Shown here piece after piece: positions 48,746 to 57,203 of a stretch of DNA of 64,000 bases. The first letter of the stretch is position 1; every line of letters starts with the position of its first letter. Made by a program: the position numbers and the translations under genes. Origin of the DNA: Acinetobacter sp. ANC 4805 (GTDB lineage: Bacteria; Pseudomonadota; Gammaproteobacteria; Pseudomonadales; Moraxellaceae); assembly GCF_022549495.1 (NCBI RefSeq), contig NZ_JAKZGD010000010.1, forward strand, positions 1 through 64,000, read 5' to 3'. Under the pieces are notes generated by a model. That model did no database searches, had not been told where the DNA came from, and worked only from the letters and a program-made list of their open reading frames with translations.

Positions 48746-49984
48746 ATGTTTCAAGAAATGATTGCGGATTTTCAACAGAATTTCTGGTTATATATTTCGA
48801 TCCCATTTATTAGTGGCTTTATTGGCTATGTAACCAAAGTTATTGCCATTCAAATGATGTTTGCGCCACTTGAATTTAAGGGACTAAGGTTATTTGGTCT
48901 TCCAATCGGATGGCAAGGCATCGTCCCACGAAAAGCTGAAAAAATGGCGACCATAGCCGTTGAGTTAATGACCTCGAAGTTAATTCAACCCCAAGAAATT
49001 TTTGCCAGACTGGATCCGAAAAGGATTGCTCAAGAAATTGAAAAACCATTAATGGCTGCTGCCGAAGACATTACCCGTGAAGTTGCACAACAATATCAAC
49101 CGGGTCTATGGGAAGGTATGCCTGAGTTCGCACGAAAGAAATTAATTAAGCGAGTTCAAGCCAAAGCCCCTGAGATTGTTGAACATATCATGGGCGAAGT
49201 ACAAAAAGATGTCATCAAATACTTTGACATCAAACACATGGTGATTAGCAATCTCCTCAAAGATAAACGTCTCCTCAATGAAATCTTCAAAAAAGTCGGC
49301 AAACAAGAATTTAAATTCTTTAGTAACGTTGGCTTTATTTTTGGTTTCGCCATTGGTGTGGTGCAAATGTTGTGTTGGGTGGTCACTCAAGGAAAATACC
49401 CTTGGATGCTGCCGATGTTTGGTGGCTTTGTCGGTTTCTTCAGTGACTGGATGGCTTTACAAATGATGTTTAGACCATTGTACCCAAAGAAGATTTTGGG
49501 CTACACATGGCAAGGTTTATTCATCAAACGTCAAAATGAAGTCGCAGCCGATTATGCAGCCTTAATTTCCAAGCAACTGCTTACATCACGCAATATGATG
49601 GAAGAGCTTTTTTCTGGAACAAATTCAGATAAAGTCATCGAACTTGTCAGTCGCCATGTCAAACAAGAAATTGACCTACAGGCAGGTATTGTTCGTCCAT
49701 TGGTTGTTTATGCGATTGGTGGTGAAAAATATCAAAATCTGAAAGCAGAAGTTGCCGAACGTATTTTAAAACAACTCCCAGAGACGATGCGCTATGTAGA
49801 GTCTTATGCCGAAGATGCCATGGATGTTCGCACGACCTTAGTCGAACGAATGCAAAAATTAAGTCCTGAAGAATTTGAAGGCATGCTCCGTCCCGCATTT
49901 AAAGAAGATGAATGGTCATTGATCATTGTTGGCGCAGTATTAGGTTTCCTTGTTGGGGAAATGCAAATTCACTTTATGCTCTAA
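48746..49984 (+). CDS. DUF445 family membrane-anchored protein
   Basis: A 412-residue protein. It has hydrophobic segments at the N-terminus (WLYISIPFISGFIGYVTKVIAIQMMF), in the middle (FIFGFAIGVVQMLCWVV and PMFGGFVGFFSDWMALQMMF) and at the C-terminus (SLIIVGAVLGFLVGEMQI). The repeated GFxGxxxxxxALQMMFxPL pattern marks the DUF445 family. Long amphipathic helices lie between them. The function is unknown in bacteria generally. A terminator follows. Confidence 0.85.
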   Translation: MFQEMIADFQQNFWLYISIPFISGFIGYVTKVIAIQMMFAPLEFKGLRLFGLPIGWQGIVPRKAEKMATIAVELMTSKLIQPQEIFARLDPKRIAQEIEKPLMAAAEDITREVAQQYQPGLWEGMPEFARKKLIKRVQAKAPEIVEHIMGEVQKDVIKYFDIKHMVISNLLKDKRLLNEIFKKVGKQEFKFFSNVGFIFGFAIGVVQMLCWVVTQGKYPWMLPMFGGFVGFFSDWMALQMMFRPLYPKKILGYTWQGLFIKRQNEVAADYAALISKQLLTSRNMMEELFSGTNSDKVIELVSRHVKQEIDLQAGIVRPLVVYAIGGEKYQNLKAEVAERILKQLPETMRYVESYAEDAMDVRTTLVERMQKLSPEEFEGMLRPAFKEDEWSLIIVGAVLGFLVGEMQIHFML

Positions 49985-50006
49985 AGCAATACCATCAGAA
50001 TCAAAC

Positions 50007-50030
50007 AAGGAAGCTAAGGCTTCCTTTTTT
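50007..50030 (+). terminator. terminator after the DUF445 gene
   Basis: Stem AAGGAAGC (50007-50014) and GCTTCCTT (50019-50026) followed by four more T residues. Confidence 0.88.
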
Positions 50031-50034
50031 ATGC

Positions 50035-50403
50035 TTAATGCAAGTGTTTTTCTATTTTGATCACTTCAATATCAGTGGGTTTGTGACGATGAGTATCCAC
50101 CTCTCCGACTAACCGAACATGATCACCGACTTTCAAGCCCGCCTTACGCCAAATATCATCATCAATTTCGATGCCAATCGTGCCACTCCGATCTTTAAAC
50201 TCGTAATGATCACTTCGTAAATGTTTTGTAATTTGACCCGTTAAGGTAACGCCTGTTTCATCTGCCAGTTGAGCAATCTGAGTGACCGTCACCACATTTT
50301 TTGCCGCCTCTTGCACAATCACATGATCACCTTTACCTGCCCATGTGAACGTTGACAATCCTGTTAAAATGACGATCCCACAACTGACTAGTATTTGTTT
50401 CAT
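50035..50403 (-). CDS. YgiW/YdeI-type periplasmic OB-fold stress protein
   Basis: A 122-residue secreted protein with a signal peptide (MKQILVSCGIVILTGLSTFTWAG). A bacterial OB-fold follows (TGVTLTGQITKHLRSDHYEFKDRSGTIGIEIDDDIWRKAGLKVGDHVRLVGEVD, about 49-102), the NirD/YgiW/YdeI family. Relatives are linked to peroxide and cation stress tolerance. It stands between two terminators and looks monocistronic. Confidence 0.85.
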   Translation of the reverse strand: MKQILVSCGIVILTGLSTFTWAGKGDHVIVQEAAKNVVTVTQIAQLADETGVTLTGQITKHLRSDHYEFKDRSGTIGIEIDDDIWRKAGLKVGDHVRLVGEVDTHRHKPTDIEVIKIEKHLH

Positions 50404-50509
50404 TGTACTTCCCTCATGGTTTTAACATCTTATTATCTAAACAGAATTAAGCCCTTATTTAGGCTTCAGTTTGTAATCAAGCGTCAACTTTATGTATATC
50501 AAAATCTAA

Positions 50510-50529
50510 CCCCACTCATCGAAGTGGGG
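50510..50529 (-). terminator. hairpin after the DoxX gene
   Basis: Stem CCCCACT (50510-50516) and AGTGGGG (50523-50529), 18 bases downstream of the DoxX stop on the minus strand. The following minus-strand bases are moderately T-rich. Confidence 0.65.
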
Positions 50530-50546
50530 CAACTGATTACGCTGTC

Positions 50547-50969
50547 TTATTTCTCAATCACATGATCTAAACTCAAACGACCAGCTCCATGCAACATTAA
50601 GTAAAATAAACCACCCGACATGGCTAAGTTTTTCATGAAGTTAATTTGTTGCATTTGATCATCAGCACCATGAAAGATAAATGCGGTAATGATGCTAAAA
50701 ATACCTAAACCAAACGCAGCAAACCGTGCTTGGAAACCAAATAGCAAGGCAAGACCACCACCAAACTCAACCAAAATGGTCAAAGGTAACAATGCAGCAG
50801 GCACACCCATCGCCTCCATATAACCAGCGGTAGCACCATAGGCAGTTAACTTGCCCCAGCCTGCAATAATGAAAATATAAGCCATTAAGATACGTGCAAT
50901 CAGTGTGACAACATTTTCGACACTAGGTTGCGTTACAATATTTTTTACAACAACATTCGGATTAAACAT
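50547..50969 (-). CDS. DoxX family membrane protein
   Basis: A 140-residue protein with four membrane helices and the family motifs VTLIARILMAYIFIIAGWGKLTAY and PLTILVEFGGGLALLFGFQARFAAFGLG. ATG 50969 is preferred over the upstream GTG because GGA lies 8 bases before it. DoxX-like proteins are linked to redox and thiol stress, but the role is not settled. Confidence 0.85.
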   Translation of the reverse strand: MFNPNVVVKNIVTQPSVENVVTLIARILMAYIFIIAGWGKLTAYGATAGYMEAMGVPAALLPLTILVEFGGGLALLFGFQARFAAFGLGIFSIITAFIFHGADDQMQQINFMKNLAMSGGLFYLMLHGAGRLSLDHVIEK

Positions 50970-51205
50970 GACGGATTCCACACTGTTTGTTTTTTAACAT
51001 AACAACAGTTTATGTATGTTCTATTTTGCAATAAATATTATATTAGTTAACGAATCGTTCCATATTTGAAACAAAATCACTCTCTCAATCGCAGAAAGTA
51101 GTTTGCTAATCCGCAACGAAAGTTACCAATTAAATAGCTTTTTATACTGACATTCTATAGTTGCACTGCTAGGATTTAGCTCAAATTTATACTGCTAACA
51201 CCTTC

Positions 51206-51844
51206 ATGGAACTCATTGATTTTATTCTGCACGTTGACGAACATCTTTTAGAATTTATTCGCAATTATGGTGTATGGATTTACGCCATTTTATTTTTAAT
51301 TATCTTTGTTGAAACTGGCTTAGTAGTGATGCCATTTTTACCAGGGGATAGCTTATTATTTGCTGCGGGTGCGCTTGCAGCATCAACTGGTGCAATGGAT
51401 CCATGGGTACTCGGGGTTTTATTATTTATTGCTGCAGTCTTAGGCGACACCGTAAATTATCACATCGGACGTTATATTGGCCCTCGTGTCTTTGAAACCA
51501 ACTCTCGTTTTATCAATAAACAACATTTACTCAAAACACAGCAATTCTTTCAACGTCATGGCGGTAAAACCATTATTTTTGCTCGCTTTGTTCCCTTTGC
51601 ACGAACATTTGCACCATTTGTCGCAGGTGCAGGTAGCATGAATTATAAGTTTTTCCTGACCTATAATGTGATTGGTGCTTTGTGTTGGATCGCCTCGTTT
51701 ATTACGCTAGGCTATATTTTTGGTAATATGCCGATCGTCAAAGATAACTTCACCCATTTAATTTTTGGCATCATTATTATCAGTATCTTACCAGGCATTA
51801 TTGGTTTTATTCGCCAAAAATTAAATGAGCGTAAAGCCAAATAA
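51206..51844 (+). CDS. DedA family membrane protein
   Basis: A 212-residue inner-membrane protein of the DedA/VTT family, thought to flip polyprenyl or phospholipid carriers. The signature is seen in FVETGLVVMPFLPGDSLLFAAGALA near residue 36, then GRYIGPRVFETNSRF and KTIIFARFVPFARTFAPFVAGAGSMNYKFF with the conserved Arg and Pro. It is divergent from the DoxX gene. Confidence 0.92.
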   Translation: MELIDFILHVDEHLLEFIRNYGVWIYAILFLIIFVETGLVVMPFLPGDSLLFAAGALAASTGAMDPWVLGVLLFIAAVLGDTVNYHIGRYIGPRVFETNSRFINKQHLLKTQQFFQRHGGKTIIFARFVPFARTFAPFVAGAGSMNYKFFLTYNVIGALCWIASFITLGYIFGNMPIVKDNFTHLIFGIIIISILPGIIGFIRQKLNERKAK

Positions 51845-51851
51845 GCTCCGA

Positions 51852-52442
51852 TTAAAATAAACGAAAAATCATCGGTAACATACAAGCTAGCAGTAACATT
51901 GCCGACCCTTTATACACATGGTCGGCTTTGATTCGATGCGAACTACCAGTCAGCAATGCACGCCCAAATAGCATCCAAAAAATACTCACGGGTACGAGCA
52001 GTAAACTAAAGACTGTAAAAACCAATCCTGCATTCTCAATCGAGTTCCACGTTTCAGTGGGAAAAATACCCACAGCCAAAAGCACTGTTTTAGGGTTTCT
52101 TAATGTGGAAAAAAATAGTTGTGCTTTTCTGATCTGTTGATGACGTTGATCATATTTTTGTAAGTGTGAACGTTTCCATAGATGAAATGCCATCCAAAGT
52201 ACATAAACCAAACTGCCTGTATGCAAAATCACATCAATGGCTGACCAAATCGGTTCAAATAGATGAATAAACAGTGACCATAAACTGATGCCATATACAT
52301 ATCCCAACCATTCAACGGGGATAAAAATCATGGTTTTAAATAGTCCGTGTTGATGTGTTGCGCTCGCGAGTAAAGCATTGCTTGGACCTGGAATAAGTAA
52401 CACTGCCAACATCGCCAAAACAAAAAACCAACTGTCAATCAT
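51852..52442 (-). CDS. LysE/RhtB-family exporter
   Basis: A 196-residue membrane protein with about five or six helices and the N-terminal motif LLIPGPSNALLASATHQHG of the LysE translocator family, which exports amino acids or related molecules. It converges on dedA with 7 bases between the stops. The substrate is unknown. Confidence 0.82.
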   Translation of the reverse strand: MIDSWFFVLAMLAVLLIPGPSNALLASATHQHGLFKTMIFIPVEWLGYVYGISLWSLFIHLFEPIWSAIDVILHTGSLVYVLWMAFHLWKRSHLQKYDQRHQQIRKAQLFFSTLRNPKTVLLAVGIFPTETWNSIENAGLVFTVFSLLLVPVSIFWMLFGRALLTGSSHRIKADHVYKGSAMLLLACMLPMIFRLF

Positions 52443-52605
52443 AAAGATACCGAACCACTATATAGGTCGCCACCTTAAACGAATTTGGCGTAAAAATAAA
52501 ATTTTAGAGGGAATACCTGTATGTAAAGATCAGAGAATACCGTACAGCCAAAAATTCAAATAATTGATTTTTATTAAAATAGATTGAAACATTTTGCTAA
52601 TATTT

Positions 52606-52642
52606 AGTGATATATCACTGTAATCATCAACAGTGATATATC
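52606..52642. terminator. palindromic hairpin after the lipoprotein gene
   Basis: GATATATCACTG (52609-52620) and CAGTGATATATC (52631-52642) form a 12-bp stem with a 10-nt loop, 9 bases past the minus-strand stop. The left arm also lies in the 14-bp palindrome AGTGATATATCACT (52606-52619). A T tract is lacking, so termination is uncertain. Confidence 0.4.
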
Positions 52643-52651
52643 TCTTTTGAC

Positions 52652-53044
52652 TTATGATTTTGGACGCTGCTTGATAATCATTGGGCAACCTTTGAACTGT
52701 GCAGCTTGGACAATTGCGTCTTGCTGACCGAGTAGGTTGGCAAGTTCAGTATTCTTGGTATTCATCGACTGCCCCATATTCACTGAAATTGTTGGGGAAA
52801 TTCCCCAGCCACCACCTCTCGCCCAACCGCCACCGAGCCCAACACCGACACCAACGCCTGTACGCTTCGCTGGTTGCACACCATTCTCGATGTATTGTTG
52901 AATACGATTATACTCTGCTTGCAACTGTTGACAGTTTAAAGCTTGGTATTGGGTTGGTGAAACATAAGCGGGTTTAACCGTTGATGCACAAGCACCCAAT
53001 AACATACTGAGTGCTAACACAGGCATCCAATATAAGCGTTTCAT
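52652..53044 (-). CDS. glycine-rich putative lipoprotein
   Basis: A 130-residue protein with a lipoprotein signal (LALSMLLGACAS, Cys near residue 19). A helical stretch follows (YQALNCQQLQAEYNRIQQYIEN), then a Gly-rich segment (TGVGVGVGLGGGWARGGGWG, about 63-82). It ends with the CPMIIKQRPKS tail, whose Cys could pair with that at residue 38. It sits 9 bases after parA. Function unknown. Confidence 0.7.
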   Translation of the reverse strand: MKRLYWMPVLALSMLLGACASTVKPAYVSPTQYQALNCQQLQAEYNRIQQYIENGVQPAKRTGVGVGVGLGGGWARGGGWGISPTISVNMGQSMNTKNTELANLLGQQDAIVQAAQFKGCPMIIKQRPKS

Positions 53045-53053
53045 AATATTCTC

Positions 53054-53896
53054 TTATTTTTTTGATTCAATCTCACCAAATAAAGTGACATACGCCAAGG
53101 TCAATTTATGTTCTGATGCCAAATGAATCAGGGGTAAATTCTTTTGATGTGATTCTTTCATCAATATCGATGGCGGTAACATGCTTGCTAAAACAGGTAA
53201 ACCTTCATCTTTTAATTGTTGAACCACTTCACGCGGTAATTTTGCCTGAGATTGGAATTGATTCACGACAATTCCCTCAATCTCTAAGCGATCATTATGA
53301 TCATCTTGGGTTTCGAGTACATTTTCAATCAAAGTTTGTAACGCACGTTTTGAAAATACATCACAGTCAAATGGAATCAAGACACGATCTGCGGAAATTA
53401 ATGCCGACAAGGTAAAGAAATTAAATGCGGGCGGCGTATCAATGAAAATACGATCATAACGCGCACTGAGTGACTGAATCGAATCACGCAATTTATAGAT
53501 TTTATGTTTGCTTTCTAAAGCATGTTCTAGCGCACCAAGGCTTGGACTGGCAGGAATCACATCTAGATTTTCAAAAGATGTTCGGTGAACATAACTCTCT
53601 AAACCTTTGCCTCGTGGTGCTTTTAGGATCGAGCCGATGGCATTACTAATTAATCCCTTCTGCTGCGTGCTGCCTAAAATATCATCAAAGAAATTCTCAA
53701 TGTTTGGCTCTAATGCGGCTTTATCCGCAGAATATGTTGCATCTTCACCTAAAAGGTATTGGCTTGAGTTTGCTTGTGGATCAAGATCAATCACCAAAGT
53801 TCTTAAACCTTGCTTAGCACTAATTGCAGCTAAGTTGACTGTAATACTTGATTTCCCCACACCACCTTTTTGGTTAAACACCACACGAGTTAACAT
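53054..53896 (-). CDS. ParA/Soj-family ATPase (orphan)
   Basis: A 280-residue ATPase with deviant Walker A (QKGGVGKSSITVNLA, residues 8-22), the A' motif DLDPQANSSQYLL near 39, and Walker B IFIDTPPAF near 150. No parB lies next to it, so it is not the chromosomal parAB pair. Such orphans position other cargo or regulate other processes. It follows sirB2 on the same strand and precedes a lipoprotein gene. Confidence 0.85.
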   Translation of the reverse strand: MLTRVVFNQKGGVGKSSITVNLAAISAKQGLRTLVIDLDPQANSSQYLLGEDATYSADKAALEPNIENFFDDILGSTQQKGLISNAIGSILKAPRGKGLESYVHRTSFENLDVIPASPSLGALEHALESKHKIYKLRDSIQSLSARYDRIFIDTPPAFNFFTLSALISADRVLIPFDCDVFSKRALQTLIENVLETQDDHNDRLEIEGIVVNQFQSQAKLPREVVQQLKDEGLPVLASMLPPSILMKESHQKNLPLIHLASEHKLTLAYVTLFGEIESKK

Positions 53897-53976
53897 GATT
53901 TCCCTCTACAATATTTTTGTAAACTGCACGCAGTTTAACTTAGTGCCAAAACAATTACTAAAACAATGTCAAACAA

Positions 53977-54369
53977 TTACGCAAAAACAGGTTTAATAAT
54001 CACTAAGCCAACAATACCTGCCAATGCGACTGTACCGATCAACAAACCAGCACGGCGCTGTTGCAATAACACACTGCTGTCTTTTTTATAGGTTTTGATC
54101 AAAGATGACCACAAGACAAAAAATAAAATCACTTTGGCATAAAACCAAGGTGCGACCTCAAAGTTCTTCATCACGACTAAAATAGCCCCTGTCAAAATAA
54201 TCAGGGTCAGCGACAAATGTTGTAAACCGACGAGACCTTTAAAACCTTTTGGATTGGGTTGTTGGTTTTGTACACCGATAAATAAAGTCGCTGCACGAAG
54301 AACAAAAGCAATGATCAACAAGCTCACTGCGGACATATGAATAATTTTGGTGAGTAAATGTGCATCCAT
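53977..54369 (-). CDS. SirB2 family membrane protein
   Basis: A 130-residue protein with four membrane helices. The family start MDAHLLTKIIHMSAVSLLIIAFVLR is clear. ATG 54369 is used because AAGGA lies 8 bases upstream. SirB proteins were named for an effect on invasion-gene expression in Salmonella, but the molecular role is unknown. It lies 9 bases after bolA. Confidence 0.82.
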   Translation of the reverse strand: MDAHLLTKIIHMSAVSLLIIAFVLRAATLFIGVQNQQPNPKGFKGLVGLQHLSLTLIILTGAILVVMKNFEVAPWFYAKVILFFVLWSSLIKTYKKDSSVLLQQRRAGLLIGTVALAGIVGLVIIKPVFA

Positions 54370-54378
54370 GATCAATCC

Positions 54379-54687
54379 TTAACTTTTAGGTGCATGCGCG
54401 CATTCAGGACTTGCAGGTGCTTGCCCTTGCCATTCACTTGCCACATAAGCATGAATCGCTAAAGCATGGATTTTCCCAGGATTCATTAACTCAGTCGCAA
54501 CAGCATAGATTTTTTGATGACGCTGTACCAAACGTAAGCCCTGAAATTCATCACTCACCACAATCACTTTAAAGTGTGATTCTTTACCAGGAAAATAACC
54601 ACCATGCCCTGCCGACTCATTGATCACCTCAAGATGGGTAGGTGCTAAAGTTTGCAAACGTTCAATCAACTGTTGTTCTAAGTTCAT
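54379..54687 (-). CDS. BolA family protein
   Basis: A 102-residue protein with the BolA fold: LEVINESAGHGGYFPGKESHFKVIVVSDEFQGLRLVQRHQKIYAV. The conserved His residues are those used with monothiol glutaredoxins to bind a 2Fe-2S cluster. It heads the minus-strand group bolA-sirB2-parA-lipoprotein. Confidence 0.9.
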   Translation of the reverse strand: MNLEQQLIERLQTLAPTHLEVINESAGHGGYFPGKESHFKVIVVSDEFQGLRLVQRHQKIYAVATELMNPGKIHALAIHAYVASEWQGQAPASPECAHAPKS

Positions 54688-54841
54688 CAGTCACTCTATT
54701 AAGGTCAGATTGAGATAGCCCATTAGTATACATGACCCGACCTCTAGAGAAAATTTTGTACAAAATTTTGCCTTTCCGCTTTTTAAAAGCGCAGAAATGC
54801 TTTTATTTTATGCAATTAATCATTTTCTTTGCATAAAATTA

Positions 54842-54869
54842 TTGACCCTATTTTTGCATAATGTATTAT
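54842..54869 (+). promoter_or_regulatory. probable promoter of the tRNA-Gly pair
   Basis: TTGACC (54842-54847) and TATTAT (54864-54869) are 16 bases apart, and the tRNA begins 9 bases after the -10 box. Confidence 0.6.
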
Positions 54870-54878
54870 ACACGGCAT

Positions 54879-54951
54879 GCGGGAATAGCTCAGTTGGTAG
54901 AGCATAACCTTGCCAAGGTTGGGGTCGGGAGTTCGAGTCTCCTTTCCCGCT
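54879..54951 (+). tRNA. tRNA-Gly (anticodon GCC), copy 1
   Basis: A 73-nt cloverleaf: acceptor GCGGGAA with TTCCCGC, D-arm AGCTCAGTTGGTAGAGC, anticodon loop CTTGCCAAG and T-arm GGTTCGAGTC-like. The discriminator T is followed by CAA, so CCA is not encoded in this copy and must be added. Confidence 0.95.
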
Positions 54952-54992
54952 CAAATTTTTTAGTGTAAGTTTTAGAAAAAACTGCTCGATAA

Positions 54993-55065
54993 GCGGGAAT
55001 AGCTCAGTTGGTAGAGCATAACCTTGCCAAGGTTGGGGTCGGGAGTTCGAGTCTCCTTTCCCGCT
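54993..55065 (+). tRNA. tRNA-Gly (anticodon GCC), copy 2
   Basis: Identical to copy 1 over all 73 nt, 41 bases further on. Here the discriminator is followed by an encoded CCA (55066-55068). The pair is probably one transcript ending at the terminator at 55079. Confidence 0.95.
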
Positions 55066-55078
55066 CCAGATTCAAAAA

Positions 55079-55109
55079 AAGCCCTAGTCGAAAGATTAGG
55101 GTTTTTTTC
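55079..55109 (+). terminator. terminator of the tRNA-Gly transcript
   Basis: Stem CCCTAGTC - GAAA - GATTAGGG with one G-T pair, followed by seven T residues. Confidence 0.9.
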
Positions 55110-55142
55110 TTGCCTAAATTTAAGCAATCATCCATGACGACA

Positions 55143-55178
55143 ATAAAAAAGGTGTTTCCATTTGCATAGAAACACCTG
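55143..55178 (-). terminator. terminator after cycA
   Basis: Read on the minus strand, a stem of nine pairs AGGTGTTTC/GAAACACCT (55150-55158 and 55169-55177) is followed by a T run. Confidence 0.82.
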
Positions 55179-55205
55179 TGTTTTTATTTAAGCCAACATC
55201 TCAAA

Positions 55206-56642
55206 CTAAGCAGCAGACTTTTCCTGTAATCGGCGCATTCTTGGTTTATACAGCACACGATAGGTCACACTTAAAATCACAATCCAAACGGGACTGACAT
55301 ACAAGGCTTTCAATGTATCGGGTTCAAGTGCCAAAATCACTAAAGTAAACATCAGGAAGGCGATCACGACGTAAGACATGAATACCCCACCCGGCATTTT
55401 AAAGGTCGATTGAGCATGTAATTCTGGGCGTAACTTACGATAGCGGATATAGCACACCATAATCAGACTCCATACACTGATAAATAGAATCACACATAGA
55501 GAGCTTGCTAGAGTGAACGCTTCAATCGTATTGGGAACGAAGTATTGCAGTACTGCACCCCCCATAATGAAAACACAAGAGAAGATTAAACCATTGGCTG
55601 GAACAGCACTTTTTGATAAGCGACCGAAAGCATTAGGCGCCTGACCATCTTTAGATAAACCAAACAGCATTCGACTGGTCGAGAACACCCCACTATTCAT
55701 GGATGACATCACCGACGATAACACCACAAGATTCATGATAATTGCAGAGGTGACAATTCCTGCATTTAAGAACAATTCAACAAACGGACTTTTATCCGCA
55801 CGAATATGATCCCATGGCGTCACAGACATCACGACCAACAAAGCCAATACATAGAATAGAATGATACGAATGGGAATCGCATTAATTGCTTTCGGTAAGT
55901 TCTTATGTGGATCTTTAGTTTCAGCAGCAGTCGTTCCAATCAATTCAATACCAACAAAGGCAAAAACTGCAATTTGGAAACCTGCCAAGAAACCATCGAC
56001 ACCTTTCGGGAACATACCCCCATGCGACCAAATATTGCTGAATGAGGCAACTGTGCCATGCGGTGCGGTAAAATGACTGAAAATCATATAACCACCTACC
56101 GCAATTAATCCCATAATTGCCAAAATCTTAATTAAGGCAAACCAAAACTCAACTTCACCAAATAATTTGACTGTAAGCAAATTCAAAGCCAAGACGAATA
56201 AGACACAAGCTGCACTAATCATCGCCTGTCCGACTGGTGTAAAGGTCATACCTTCGGGCAGCCAAAAGCCCAGATAGTTAATCACCGCAGCCAAGTCTGC
56301 TATCCCGACCAAAACCCAACCGAGCCAATAAGTCCAACCCAAATAATAGCCTGCCCATGGGCCAATCAGGTCATGTGCCATATCCACGAAAGATTTGTAC
56401 TGTAAATTTGCGAGTAATAACTCTCCTAATGCACGCATCAGGAAAAAGAACATTCCTCCAATAATCATATAAATGAACAGAATGGAGGGACCTGCGAGGG
56501 AGATGGTTTTGCCTGAACCCATAAAGAGTCCTGTACCAATCGCACCGCCGATTGCGATCAATTGCAAATGGCGATTGGAAAGTTTCCGTTGTAAGTCTTG
56601 AGGCGCTTGTTCGCCTTCTGACTGATTTTGAATCACCGTCAT
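55206..56642 (-). CDS. cycA: amino acid permease, CycA-like (D-alanine/D-serine/glycine)
   Basis: A 478-residue amino acid-polyamine-organocation transporter with twelve predicted helices. The family N-terminus is NRHLQLIAIGGAIGTGLFMGSGKTISLAGPS, and GIELIGTTAAETKDPHKNLPKAIN is near residue 230. Its place behind dadA-alr-ridA supports alanine, D-alanine or glycine as substrate. A gap of 191 bases before it leaves room for a separate promoter. Confidence 0.88.
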   Translation of the reverse strand: MTVIQNQSEGEQAPQDLQRKLSNRHLQLIAIGGAIGTGLFMGSGKTISLAGPSILFIYMIIGGMFFFLMRALGELLLANLQYKSFVDMAHDLIGPWAGYYLGWTYWLGWVLVGIADLAAVINYLGFWLPEGMTFTPVGQAMISAACVLFVLALNLLTVKLFGEVEFWFALIKILAIMGLIAVGGYMIFSHFTAPHGTVASFSNIWSHGGMFPKGVDGFLAGFQIAVFAFVGIELIGTTAAETKDPHKNLPKAINAIPIRIILFYVLALLVVMSVTPWDHIRADKSPFVELFLNAGIVTSAIIMNLVVLSSVMSSMNSGVFSTSRMLFGLSKDGQAPNAFGRLSKSAVPANGLIFSCVFIMGGAVLQYFVPNTIEAFTLASSLCVILFISVWSLIMVCYIRYRKLRPELHAQSTFKMPGGVFMSYVVIAFLMFTLVILALEPDTLKALYVSPVWIVILSVTYRVLYKPRMRRLQEKSAA

Positions 56643-56833
56643 AATAAAAGTTCCTTTTTACTACTTCCTAAAATGAATCCGTCGCTAATTTATGCGCTTA
56701 TCTCGCGGTCTTTTTTAAATGACGAATTCATTTTGATTACTCGAAAATACATATCTGAAACCGTTTGAGTGATTGCAAATACGTTACTTTTCTTGTTTTT
56801 AATCCTGTTTAAACAAAAATAAAGCCCATGGCT

Positions 56834-57193
56834 TTATTTTTGTGCTGCAATCACTGCAATTTCAATCAGCCATTTTGGATTGACCAAATCCGCTTGAATG
56901 GTTGCACGCGATGGTGCAACGCAGTCTTTTAACCAATCCACATAGATCGCATTGACCGTAGGAAAATCCGCAAGGTCTTTGAGAAAAAGCTGGACTGAAA
57001 GTAACCGCGATTTATCACTCTTTGCTAGAGCAAGTAATTGTTCGATCGTTGCAAGAATATCTTTCGTTTGTCCTTCAATATCTAAATCTGCATTCTTAGG
57101 GACTTGTCCTGATAAATACACCACTTGATTAAAGACGGTGACAGCGCTCATGACTTCGCTGCTGTTAATCTTTTGAATATCTGAATGTGACAT
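56834..57193 (-). CDS. RidA-family enamine/imine deaminase
   Basis: A 119-residue protein of the RidA/YjgF/UK114 family, which hydrolyses reactive enamine or imine intermediates. Expected features are VFNQVVYLSGQVPKNADLDIEGQTKDILATIEQLL and the Arg in CVAPSRATIQADLVNPKWLIEIAVIA. ATG 57193 follows AAGGAAA. Its position between alr and cycA fits removal of iminopropionate made when DadA oxidises alanine. Confidence 0.9.
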   Translation of the reverse strand: MSHSDIQKINSSEVMSAVTVFNQVVYLSGQVPKNADLDIEGQTKDILATIEQLLALAKSDKSRLLSVQLFLKDLADFPTVNAIYVDWLKDCVAPSRATIQADLVNPKWLIEIAVIAAQK

Positions 57194-57203
57194 GGTTATT
57201 TCC

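Noticed and set aside
53607..53996. A 129-codon plus-strand frame antisense to parA
   Set aside because: It overlaps a clear ParA gene almost entirely and lacks any start signal; it is a codon-bias shadow.
54879..55068. The tRNA-Gly pair as an integration site for a genomic island
   Set aside because: No integrase, direct repeat of a tRNA 3' end beyond the second gene, or mobile genes are seen; the downstream genes are a normal alanine operon.
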